From Sipunculus nudus (taxonomy: Eukaryota > Annelida > Sipuncula > Golfingiida > Sipunculidae), in assembly GCA_026874595.1 (NCBI GenBank), contig CM049311.1, positions 48,489,676 through 48,553,675 of the forward strand: a DNA stretch of 64,000 nt. Reading direction: 5' to 3'. The first letter of the stretch is position 1; every line of letters starts with the position of its first letter. Both the position numbers and the translations under genes were made by a program. The notes beneath the pieces are model-generated. The model saw only the letters and a program-made list of their open reading frames with translations, was not told the DNA's origin and did no database searches. This document shows, one piece after another, positions 27,601 through 41,000 of this stretch.

Positions 27601-30600
27601 CCAACCCAACTCATCTAGTAGTTTTAACCAACAACATAACAATAAACATTAAATTAATAAATTTTTATTGGTTTTTAATAACAAATTAAAGAAAAATAGA
27701 AAAGGAATTTGTTAGTTTATAATAACAGGAAATTAACTTGCAGTTATTGATGATATAAGAATCTTGTATCGATGGGTAGAATGTCACATATTCCAAATAA
27801 CACCATGCAGTCACCTATGGCATTTTCAGTTCAATTTTAATGATAAAGAAGTAAATCATATTATTCATTACTAATCATTAGGGATTATATGAAGGAAATT
27901 AATGATAGACAAAGATGCAGTTGATAATATTAATCTAGATTCCTACTGTGTCTAGTGTGTACATTGATGTGAAATAAGTCCAGAATAAATTTTTTACAGT
28001 TATTTTTTAATATAAATAAAAGCCATAAAACCAGGTACTTATGATCATTATTTAAATGTGTGAATTTTGTATATTCTGGATTCTCAACATCATTGTTTGG
28101 TGAAAACTGAATAAATACCAGACATGGTGCGAATACTTTGTAATTGTATTTAAATATGAATATGATTATGTACTCCATTAAATTTCTTGCATAAAGAATG
28201 GGAATTCAGGTAAAAATGAAAGTATATGAATACTCGTGCAAATACTTTCAAAATGTATTCATGAATGCATTCATGAATATATTCTTTAATATTATTTTAA
28301 TAATCATATCAGTTATATTTCATTTTAAAAAATCATATGATTCTCTTATTATTTTTAATAAAAATTATATTTGGGACAATATTTGTAATTTTTTTAAATA
28401 AATAGTTAAAATCTTATATTATATGTTCTGCTTATAAGTTATATGGCCAAGTCAAAATCTGTGTGACAGTAGTACTCCATTTGTTAATAAAATAAATGAA
28501 ATCAATCCTCTTCCCTGTCTCCAAAGGTACTATCAAAATCATACATAAGCTAAACAACAACAACTCATAATACAGCTTATATTTATTACCACACAAAACC
28601 AGTATGTGCCTCATTTCTAAATAATATTTTTTTATCATATATAACAGCTGAGCGTCGTGACCCATAGGTCCCTTGTTTTACAAATTGTTTTCTCTATTTT
28701 AGAGACCTTTAAAAATGTGAACATCTGTTAACAGGGCACAAATCGTAAAGACTGGACCTAGAATCTTCATTCTTGACACAGTGAGAGACCTATGAAAAGT
28801 CTCCATGAAAACCTGAAATAAGGTCTCTGTTACCCATATCCTTTGAGCTGTGGGGCTCCCAATTATCCCCCAGAATAATGGAAAATTTGATAAAAAAAAC
28901 TGCAACATCTCAATAACTACAACACTGATGGTCATGATTTTTGGCATACATATTGATCAAGAGGTGTTCCATCAGTTCCTGCAGACTGGTGGCATCACCT
29001 GTATTTTTCAAATTTTTACAATTTTTTTTTCTCTATTTTTGAGACCTTTATGTATGTAGTTATCTGTCAACAGGGTACAAATCATAACAACTGGACCTAG
29101 AATCTTCATTCTTGACACACAGAGAGACCCATGAAAAGTCTCCATGGAAACCTGAAATAAGGTCTCTGTTTCCCATATCCTTCAAGCTATAGGACTCCAA
29201 AGTATCCCTTTAGAATAATGGAAAATTTGATACAAAAGCTTAAGTATCTGAACAACTAACGCAGAGATCACCATGATTCTTTGCATGGATATTGATTATG
29301 AAGTGTTTCATCAGTTTCTGCAGACTGGTGGTGCCACCTATATTTTATTCAATTTTTGGAATTTTTTTCTCTGTTTTTGAGACCTTTAAGGATGCTGTCA
29401 TCTGTTAATGTGGCACAAATTGTAACAACTGGACCTAGAATCTTCATTCTTGTCATGCAAGGAGGCCCATGAAAAGTGTCTGTGGAAACCAGAAATTAGG
29501 TCTCTGTTGCCCATATCCTTCAAGCTGTAGGACTCCAAAGTATCCCTCAGAATAATGGAAAATTTGATACAAAAGCTGAAGTATCTGAACAACTATTGCA
29601 GAGATCACCATGATTCTTTGCATGGATATTGACCATTAAGTGTTTTTAGCGAACCTGTGAGCTTATGCGATGGTGCGGCGTCGTGCGTCGTATGTACGTT
29701 AACCATAGCTATCTCCAAAATGACAGGAGCTAGCATCACCAAATTTTTTGCAAATAATCAGTCATCCAAAAAACTATATCGGATTTTGTTTATTTTTTTT
29801 TCTAACTGCATTTTCTTAGATTTTATAGGGAAAAAGCTAAAAAAGCTTTAAAAATCTTCTTCTCCGAAACTGTCCAGCCAAATTGTCCAATATTTCACAA
29901 AAATGATCCCTGGAACAATCTTTCTCAAGTTTGTTCAAATGGTTTCCAGTCGATGATTTTTTGCAGAGTTACAGATGGTTGAACTTTGTTAACTGTGCAA
30001 AAAAGCATATTAAAATTTAAATCTCAGAAACGGCTGGAGCTATCATCACCAAATTTTATGCCAATGTTGGTCACATAGGTCATATCTGAAATTGAGGTAT
30101 TGGTGGCGCCACCTGCATCGGCCTTTCTTGTACGGGGTCATCAGTGCCTGTAAGACACTGAGGGCTACAAAAAACTTCTTCTCTGAAACCATATGGCCAA
30201 AATCTTTAATATCGCACAGAAATGATCCTAGCTTTCTGAAGTCCGTTCAAATGGTCTCTTTTCAGTGACTTTTGGCCAAGTTATGGGAAGCTGAATTTAG
30301 TCATATGCCATAACAGCCCATTTTAGCTCAGTGGCTACAAAGATCTTCTTCTCAAAAACCACTGGGCCAAATTCTTAAATCTCACACATTAATTATCCTC
30401 AGATGTTGATAATTTAAGTTTGTTCAAATGGTTTTGGTGCAGTGCTTTTTGGCTGAGTTAGGGAAGCTGAACTTAGCCAGTTTGCTGTATCTTCCTATAT
30501 GAGTTATAAGCCTGCGAAATGTTTTTCGACTGATGCCACTGAAGCCAGTTTGTTAAATATTTTACAAGAATAATCCCTACAATAATTCTTATAATTATTG

Positions 30601-32032
30601 TCATTAATGGTTCCACATGAATGCTTTTTGGCTTAATTATGGAAATTGAATTGAGTCAATTTACCATATTTGTTAGCTGTGTTATGCTGTTACATCTAGC
30701 CTGGCACCATTTAATCAGCATCTATTACATCATGCCACTAGACATTTAGATTTCAGATTATCTTTGGTAAATATTGACAAGAAAGTTTTTTTAAAAGCTT
30801 TTAAAAAATTTAGATTTATGATTTAAATTATTATACCAGGCAATGTTACAATTATGGATATTCAGCTCTCTGTGGCTATATAAAAACAACTGTACGTGGA
30901 TTATAAATTATTGGTATCCCTACTCAACTTAATTCAACAATTTGCCATCAGTGAGATATATCTTTATTTTAATTTTGCATTCAGTATGCATCCGTAATAA
31001 TTTTTCATATATTCCTGATTTCTTTTTTATAAAAAGTCAGCTGAAAAGCATTTTGTATTGGGAAAATAAATTTCAGAGTTATTTCAAGTAGGGACCTTTG
31101 ACTTAAGAGGATCAATATTAAATTTAAAAAATAAACCTCCATTCATACTCCCAATCTTTGCACAGGTTCGCATTAGGCCTGTAGGCATGTTATTAGTTTC
31201 TGCAGACTGGTGGAACCACCTGTATTTTTTTAAAGTTCATGCATTTTTTCTCTATTTTTGAGATATATAAATACAGACACAATCTTGGCCTGTTGGTTAA
31301 TCTGTTTGATGCTTCAGTTGAATGGGTATATACTAACATTCAGATGATAAAATTTCCTTTTGCGAATCTCTTCCCAGTCATGACCCATGGGTCACTTATT
31401 TATTCTTGGCACATTCCCAAAATAAACCCGAAAATTTCATGAGATTCCTTTCATGATTGAGTAAAATTATGTTGTGAACAAACACACACACACAGGGATG
31501 AATGCATACCCTCCTGGAGGCAACAAAGAGACGAGGTGAAAGCATGACCTCATTGGAGGTAACAAAGCAAATGATCTTCTATAGGACCACACAGAATATA
31601 GTGTATGATAGCAAACCTGACATATTAAAAACATGCTCGCATTGAAGCATGCTTCACTTCAAGAGCAGCAGGGTACAACTTTACAGTATTTCACAGAGTG
31701 GATTCTTTATCAGTGGGACTGTTTGGTTTGTCAGGGAGAATATACAAGGAATGTAAAAAGTCTCTGTGTGTGGGAAGTTTTGACCTTCAGGGCCCTTAAG
31801 TTATATCCCCTGGGGAAACACCACAAGTGGCAACTCTTATCTTTATTGATTTCAATCAAAATTTACAATGCTACAATGGAGAGGCCCCATTCCTTTGGCT
31901 GTCGGTCATATTAATGATAACCCTTGGTTCTATGTCAGGTCCAACAACATAACAACATACAACTACAATAAAATATCTTGATTAAAAATATAATGTGGAT
32001 CCTAAAAATTATTTTGACTAAAATGTTTGTGG

Positions 32033-32088
<56 letters not shown>

Positions 32089-35000
32089 AGGCCCAAATTA
32101 GAATCTTGCCCAATTTAAAACTTGGCCAGCCAAGATCAGAATTTTGATTTGGACCGGCCCACATCAAAAATCTAATCTGGGCGAGACCAGTTTTAAACTG
32201 AACCAGCCCAGATTAAAATTTTGATCTGGGCCAGTCCAGATTAAAATCCTGTGGTGGAGACTTCAGGATTTAAATCTGCTCTGGACTGATTTTAAACTGG
32301 GCTGACCCAGATTAGAATTTTGATCTGGGCTGGTCAAGTTTACAATCCTGTGATGGACTGATTTTAAACTGAGCCAGCCCAGATCAGCATGGTTGGTTCA
32401 CTCTTCAATTTAGATTAGTAATCAGTTATTAGATTAGCTTTTTTTTAAGTTATTAACCCCAAAGTGAAACCTCCACCATGTTTGTCACCCTCTGAAATAA
32501 AATTCTAAATCAAATTTTCATGCATGTTCACCTCTATTTTTGAGACTGCCAAATGACAGCAATCATATAATTTTCCATCCGTGGATTTTCTGCTATTGAA
32601 AACTACAGTAATGGTATCACAAACCTCTCCCTAGCCCCATGTTAGGGTACAATGTCATGCTGCTCACCCAAATGAGCATCAAGACTGATAAATTACTTTT
32701 GTTCACTAAACATGAGTAAAGCTGGTATTAAATTATGCATGTATATATTTAATATTACACATGTAATTTTGATAATCAGAACAGATAATTATCTCAGTTA
32801 AGTTGAAAATTTTGATATTAAGTCAAGTAGATGTCTCAGAACTGACACATATTCTAAACTGTGATTAATTATGGTAGTTGGTTTAGGTGTAGTTGATGTG
32901 AATAGATGAAACCAAAGAAGCACATTACATTTGTTCGTTAGCTATTTCCTCACTAAAATATTTTAAATGATCTTGTTCATAATGTGTTTTGTTCCCTTCA
33001 GATTGGTGTATCTGGAATAAATGTGTAATATATTATATGATTCAAGATGATAAAAATCAAGCTAGCCTAAGATTAGATGAAGATTCTCATCTGGTTAGGC
33101 CCAGTTTAAAACCAGTCCACGACAGGATTGTAATCTTGACTAGACCAGATCATAATCCTAATCTGGGCCGGCCCAGTTTGAAACCAGTCCATCACAGGAA
33201 TGTAAACTTAACCAGCCCAGATCAAAATTCTAATCTGGGTCAGCCCAGTTTAAAATCAGTCCAGAGCAGATTTAAATCCTGAAGTCTTCACCACAGGATT
33301 GTAATCTGGACTGGCCCAGATCAAAATTTTAATCTGGGCTGGCCCAGTTTAAAACTGGTCTGGCCCAGATTAGAATTTTGATCTGGGCTGGTTCAAATCA
33401 AAATTTTGATCTGGGCTGGCCCAGTTTTAAATTGGGCCAGATTCTAATCTGGGCCTTGACATATATATTGTATATCTGTCCTTAGGTAAGAAATATGGAT
33501 CAAGAAGTATGAAAGTATGAGTGCAAGTAAAGACTGACTTTAATTTATTGCATCATTTGTTGTCTTAATTATAATTACCTATAATAAACTGTATAATTGT
33601 AAATTATACAGAAATTTAATCTTTATTTTAAAAGATAAGTAGGATGGCCAGTTTCTATTAAAACAACAGGGCTTGACACAAAGGTTATTGAACATTTTAA
33701 ATGTACATCAATTTCAGATATTTGAAAAAAAAAAAGAGAAAGGAAGGACCCAATGCTCGCCTCTGGATTTTTCCCATAATATAATACTGGAAAAGCTAGA
33801 TTTATGCTGAAATCATACATGAAACTTTTTGAAATATAAGAGTTCCTTTCAGCTGCAAACCCTGCAGAGAGTATTCCTATAAAATATAGGGACTTCACAA
33901 ATAAATTTCTTGTATAAATATGGAACAGTTTGCAACCTTGAATTGCCTGCTTATAAAGAATAATCTACTGTAATATTTAACATTTTGCAGTTTATGCCAT
34001 GTTGCAATTTCACTAATATGCCCAAGACTGTTTTTAGAATTGTTGAACTGACTCTTGTAAAAACTTTGACTGATCAAAGAGATATTATTGGGCATACATG
34101 ATGAAAACACTTTAATGACTGCTTAGAACTGAAAACAGACAAAACCCTCATAAAAATCAATAAAAATTATGACCATGAAACCTTCTTTTACCAAGAGGCC
34201 CTATGCAAGCGGGTTGCCTGGCTGGTGTGCTGTCAGTCAAGACAAAGTATAACAACATTTGCTCTGGGCGGTCCTCTGTTTTTATTCTGTTTTCCTGATA
34301 GTGGATACAAGGCTCTGATAAAAGAGTCTTAATGTCATATAAGGTTGATGGAGTGAGAACAAATTCACCTGTTATTCATTAAGAGTAGGTGGGGGAATAC
34401 TTGTCAGAACTGATTAATGGGAACACCTTTACCATATTAATATTATGTAGACATTAAGATATGGAATCATAAAGTAGTTTTCAGTGATTGTGTTTCTGAC
34501 ATGAATATTTCTTTAATTACAGGCTGCCAGAAATGGAGATGTTGAAGGGATGACGATGCTCCTAGAGGGGCTGACGGGCAATGTGAAGAAAAAAGTCAAC
34601 GCCAAAGATGATGAAGACCTGAGTGCCTTACACTACGCAGCTCGTTTCAACCACTTCCCTGTGGTCAAACTTCTTATTGAATATAAAGCAGGTATGCCTC
34701 TCATTACTCCCAGTGATAGTGTTGTCTCTAGGGGGCTGTATCAGTGTACCAATATATCAGTACAATTCAATATGTTACATCCATATAGTTCGCAATACTG
34801 TCTGGGTTCATATTCACTAGGGTTTCAAATTTGTAATATTTGCAAAAGGAAATTATCATGAAAATTTAATCTTTGGGGATAAGACACATAAACTAGACAG
34901 GAGAACATCTTGTTTAAATCATCTATGCATGTAGTGCCACAAGGCAAAAATTATTGACATAATTATGGATATCAACAAATATTTTTCATGTTATAAAAAT

Positions 35001-38000
35001 GTCAGAGACTGATATTGTGAACAATTTGATAACTTTTAAATGATGTGCATAAAGAAAAAGGATTTCCAAATCGTCAGTGTTTGCTTGGTTCTTCCCATTT
35101 AGTAAAGATTGTCAGAAGTTATTGACTGTTTTATACAATAAAGGATACATTAAATGTTATTTATTATATGATGAGAGAGAGAAAATTGTACCCTCGCAAA
35201 ACACTAGAAAATGAAAATTTCGAAATTGGAGCCATGCAACTACATTATGCTTTGCAGGCTGTATTGTCATATTGAGGAAATACAACGGCTGCTGACATAC
35301 AATTCTAACTATAAATTAAATCCTAAACTATTTATAAAGCTAAAGCTATGTTATGTTTGTTATTTTGGTCTTTCTTGTCCTTGCACAGCAATTCATTATG
35401 TTACATATATACCTGCAGGGTTAAATTAATCAGAACTGCCTGTTCAACAACAGATGAAACCCTGTGGTTTCCATGGGAGGAAAGCAATCCAATAAATGAA
35501 AGCAGTTGAATTATGATCAGTGGGTTCTGTGTTCTTGGATATACTTGAGAACTGTATAATTAGAAGACATAAAATATCAATCATAATGATCTCATATGCA
35601 ACAGCATCAGAGACCTGGCTGCCATTAAGATGTGTTTATTTCTCTTTATTTTGTCCAAACAGTTTCTTTTATTATATTTCTGGTTGTTTATAGATGTTAA
35701 TGACAAAGACGAGGATGGTGCCACGCCCCTTCACTTTGCTGCTCGTTACAAGCGCATGCGGCTCAAACACTCTCATAGTGAAGGAACTTTCTCAGTAAGT
35801 CTTAACAGTATCTATAAAGCTTAATCCTAGAGCAAGATATAACAAGGACACTTTCAGTGTTGTGTGTTTTGTGTGGAGAAAACCTGGCATTATAAATTCA
35901 GGCCATGTACAGTTTTGTGTCTTAGATGAGGATGATATGTTTTAATTGTCAATAAAAGCAATTTTAAATTAATTTTATTAATAAGACAAAAAATCTACAT
36001 CCAACGCTGCTCATTTCCTGCCACAATGAGCTGTAGATACTATTGCCAGATCACAGTTTCTAGGGTTAGTGAATTCTAATTTGAAATCCAGACAGGTTGT
36101 GATAAGATATCCTGTAGTTCACAGTGTGTGTGTGTTTGTTTGTAGGATGGTATTCCTCTGCCCCTGGAGGATGAGATTAATCCAGACGAGAGTGTGATTC
36201 TGTATCTGGTTAAAAATGGAGCCCATATTAACTCCAAAGACATCTACGGCTGCACACCCCTCCACTTTGCTGCCATGAGAGGGAATGAGGTTGCAACCAG
36301 GGAACTGTTGTCATGTAAAGATATACGCATTGAGGTAAGAGTCTAAATATCACTTCCCTATTCAACAAAGTTTACAATTAATGTGTTCACCCTTGTATTT
36401 TTGTTTGCTTGTTCACACCATCTCTTAAAATAGCTTCAAAAGAATTTCAGTTGAAAGTTCAGAAAGGATTGAATGGAGGAACAACTGATTAATGTGTTTG
36501 TTGTTCACATTGGATGTATTTGAGACAGTATTAGAGGAAATATGCCTGATTTCATTGCATTCTTGTTACCTTTATCTTTTCTGTCATAAATTTTAGAGGA
36601 AGAAAAAAGATAACTTACTGTACTTATTTTATCAATAATATATATTTTTTATTTCTTCTCATTTATTTGTTGTTCAAAATAATTTCAGGCAGCTTAACTA
36701 ATCATAATGAAATTAACCTTGAAAATGTCCACGAGTTAACAATTTTAAAAGGTAGTTAATTTCTTTCTAAGCATCAAATGTAGAACATGAAGATTTGTGC
36801 AGAGTGAAGGCCACCAGGCCATCATGACAAGATTTGTTAGTTTATGCTGAAACTTACAGTGGTGGGATTTAAACATCTGTAGTGCATGATTCAAGATATT
36901 TTCACAATACAGTGAAACCTTGCCTGACAACCACCTCTGTTTAAGGACCACTGCAAAATAATGACCTCTTGTTCACAGTTCTAATTCTTTTTTGCTCTTT
37001 ACATAGAGCTTTGCTTAGACGACTACTTAGAAAATGTTACCACTTTATTGAGGTCCCTTAGATGGCCATATTTTCGAGATTTTACTTAAATTTCGTAAAT
37101 TTTCTCTTTGTTTCCAGGAGCAAGACATGCAGAGAATGACTCCGCTTCACCTGGCAGCCACCCATAATGAGGTGGAGATCTGTTACATGCTGCTTCAGGC
37201 CAAGGCTAATCTCAGGTGTAAAGATGAGGATATGGCCACCCCGCTTCATTATGCCTGCATGGAGGGCAACCTCCAGGTCACCAAGATGTTGTTTGATGCT
37301 GCTCAGCAGATGGACCACTGGGTGACGGTGAAGGAGGTAATGAAGAGTTCAGTTTGTCCTGTCAGATCACTCCAGGGTCTGAAACATAAGTCAGTTCTTC
37401 TTATGGGTACTTAACTACTCCTGGAGAATAAAGAAGGAAAGGAAAACATTGAAAGGCCACAAATATTTTACCAAATGTTGTCTAAGCTATAGCAGTCACT
37501 CTTTGGAGTCTTCTATTGATTTGGTTATCTTTCTGTTTGGTTGTCTGGCAGGCTGGCAATAAACAGGACCAAAGTTGTAACCATTTGGCCATGAAACGTC
37601 ATAATTAAAACCAAGGTAGTTCCTTCGGAAAAACATTTTAGAACCTGAAATCAAAACACAATGACCTGTGATCTGCAAGCTACAAGGCAAAATCACATAG
37701 TTGGGAAATTAATTCAGTGGGGTTTGGAAATAATTTGAAGCTTTGCCAATCAGCTTTTTATGAATCACTCAAAAAACTGACCACAGCAGTTGTTAACTTC
37801 TTTTCTTCTTCAGATGGTGATGGACCAGGACTGTACAGACAGCACAGCACTCCACCTGGCGGTGGAAAACGGTAACTTTGAAGTGGCCAAGCTGTGTATT
37901 GAAAAAGGTAATCTTTCAGTAAACACATGAAAATTATTCTTGATGCCAGTTTCATTACATTGATTAAGTATAGGTCACCTGGGACTGTGCATAAAGTAAA

Positions 38001-41000
38001 AGATGTGTGACAACAATGTCATTCTCATCTGACTTGACACTTTGCCTTCCTGGTCTTTCAGGCCTGTTCATACTTGTTGCTTTTCTCTGCTCCTTGGGGA
38101 GCATACAATTCAAGCAGCCATAATAGGCACTAGAAGGTTGTTCTTTCTACATTTGCCTGTTGTACATGACCAGTACCCATTCACTCCTTGATCGAGTGAG
38201 TGCACCCTTGTGGTAAAGATTGACCAGGAGTCTTAATAGGGAAGGCAGTCAGAACTAGACGTGCTACCACAATCTTGCGATCACAAGTACAGCACCCTGG
38301 CCAGTCCACCACTATGCTCCACAAATATGAACATGTCATATTCAAGCCAAAACCAACAGGCATCCTTAGTGGGATGGACTATAAAGCTTTCACCACCAAC
38401 TGTTCACCAGACCTTGCCAATCTGGTTTTAGAAAATCTGGAATTTTATGAAGCTGAAAAAAATCTGTTGGACGGATAACACAATTTGGCAAAAAGATTTG
38501 ATATTTTTTATGTTACTGTTTCCTGGACTCTTTTTATTTCTGCAGCCTGTCAGGCCAAAATGTTTTTGTTTTAAGGGAGTTTTCATGACATCCAGTCAGC
38601 AGCTATTAACTGTACTTTGTTGTGGCACTGAAATGTGACAGATAAGCTCCATCTCAAATATTAATATGGTTTCTTATATTTTTATGGTTAGAATTATTGC
38701 CATTTGCCCTTGCTGTTCCTTTGTTCTGACAACAACACAATCATGCTTTGACTTATTAGGAATTACATGGGGAAATAATGTTGCATTTATAATGAAAAAC
38801 AAATTTCAGAATGTTTGTAGATTATTATGATGCAATAAAATATTTCCTTCTTCAAATTCCAGTATGAGTAACTGTATGGTTATTCACAGGTACATTGGAT
38901 GCATGGAAGGCCTTTAGATAATTGTCAAATATTTGTTAATTTTAGGGGCCAATGTGAACACACATCGTAACAATTACACGATGCCGCTACATTTAGCAGC
39001 AGTGTCTGGTAATAAGGATATTGTTAAGCTCCTGCTCGAAAACGGAGCCCGTATTGATGCCTTAGACATCAACCAATCAACAGCTTTACACAGAGCAGCA
39101 GCGTTTAACCATTCTGATGTTGTCAGCTATCTTATTGCACAGTGAGTCTGAGTTTCTTTTTACAAAATTGGAATGTTTTGTCATATTGACATAGCAGTCC
39201 ATGTACACAAGGCAGCACTTACAGATATAGGGACTGTGGTTTGCTTCATAATTGCGAGGTTAAAACTGATTGAAGAAAGAAAAAAAAAAGAAGAAAGAAA
39301 TTGTTTTTTTCTTGTTTTATGGTACCTAAGATTAACCCCAACCCTACCCCAACCAAAAAACCTGTACTGAAGTATTGACGTATAAAAATAAACTTAAAGC
39401 ATACTGAACTTTAATTTTTGCTATTTGGAATTTTCTGATAATTAATATATATTACATTATATATATATATAAATTAGCAGGGAAGCAGTGAATGTTACAT
39501 TTTAAGCACTGAAAGTTACATTTGTGTGTAAAATGTAATTTGTGGCAAAAACATAATAGCTGTGTTACTTTAATATCATAGTTTTGGTGTTATTTTTATA
39601 ATACAGTAATGAAATTAAATATATATCTGATGATTTTAACTTCTCAGTTAGGATTTCATATAAATTTAGAATGCTACAATGCAATTACTTCCATGCACTG
39701 TCAGAATTTGTAATTGGAGATTATAAGAATAATGAATTCAAGAATTTGTAATTGGGGAGTATAATAATAATGTACTCAAGAATAGATAATTGGGGTTTAT
39801 AATAATAATTTATTCAAGAATGGGTAGTTGGGGTTTATAATGAAAATGTATTCAAGAATTGGCAATTGGAGATTATAATAATAATGTATTCAAGAATAGG
39901 CAAATGAAGATTAAAATAATAATGCATCCAAAAATATGTAATTAGAGATTATAAAAATAATGCATTAAAGAATTTGTAATTGGAAATTTTAATAACCATG
40001 CATTCAAGAATTTGTAATTGGAGATCATAATAATAATGTATTCATATATTTACTACAGAGGTGCCAGTATAGAGAGGACAGACAAGGACAATTTCACCCC
40101 GTTGCTAATAGCAGCCTGTCAAGGTCATAAGGACACAATCAGCACTCTCCTGCAGAAGAACGCCAACATCTTCGCCGTTGACAAACATGACAAGACTGCT
40201 CTGTTCTGGACCGCTGAGGAAGATAAATTAGATGCTCTCATGGTTGGTGCTTCTTTCATCAAATTTAAGACTGAAAGAGTTAATTACAATTACAATCAGG
40301 ATTATCACTTAATGTAGCACACTAAGTCTTAAGTGCTGACTGAAACAAGTCATTTGATATATCATCAGTGTTTCTGAGACTCTGGGGTTGAGGATTCCAT
40401 AACATAGGAGCTACTTGTACAAAACAACCATGAAGTGTTGAAGACAAATCACACCTGACAGGATTCAGTAACTTGCCAGCTATTGCTGACCTTGACTGTA
40501 TTTATGATTAATTAAAGAGCTTCAGATATTCTGGTGCTGCTCCCTATATGCAATTAACAGTTATGACATTTGATTCTGTATGGTTTTTCGTATTGAACAG
40601 AACTCTGATAATTCAGCTAAGGGCTATTGGCATAACATAGAATGTGAAGAAAATGATCCTCTTTGCTTGTCTGAATTGGGTTTTATACATAGATGGCTTT
40701 TGTAGTGAGCACTTATTTTGATTGGTCCAGTTAACAGAATGAAGCTTACTTTGATTTTATTAACTTATCAAAGGCACATTACATATGAAATAATTTAAGG
40801 CATATAGGCAAAACTTATAGCTTATAAAGTAGATACAGGGAATTTTGTTGAAGCATGTCACTTATGAAATAAATTTAGGCATATTTGTTAAGTTAATACA
40901 CTAAAAGAAAGGCATTTTGGTGGAGGTTGATTTGTGAGAAATAGTGAAGAACTAGGTAGGCATAGTAATTATTGTTGGATTAACTTCAAGTGATCAGAAA

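Larger units (their letters stand above)
25346..31398 (+). mobile_element. Composite pearl-like element with two nested insertions
   Basis: The head AGCTCAGCTGACTGTAAGTC at 25346 is followed by a GTCC/GTCTGTCC stretch and core units of about 335 bp. The tail TGACCCATGGGTCA with CTTA ends near 31398 and closely matches the tail of the element ending at 55084. The core is interrupted twice: by a 2.6-kb element at 26066-28675 and by a different element at 29648-31189. Joining the flanks of each insertion restores a continuous core unit of the type seen intact at 50.9-53.7 kb. The tail lacks the 'CAGCTGAGCG' segment present in the other copy, so it is slightly deleted. Confidence 0.8.

Noticed and set aside
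31633-31914. 93-codon open frame as a possible gene
   Set aside because: No recognisable domain, no splice sites in phase, no homologous neighbour; its length is within chance for this amount of DNA.
32989-33282. 97-codon frame with repeated RPSLKPVHHR-like peptide
   Set aside because: It lies across the right arm of the foldback element; the peptide repeat mirrors the DNA sub-repeats.
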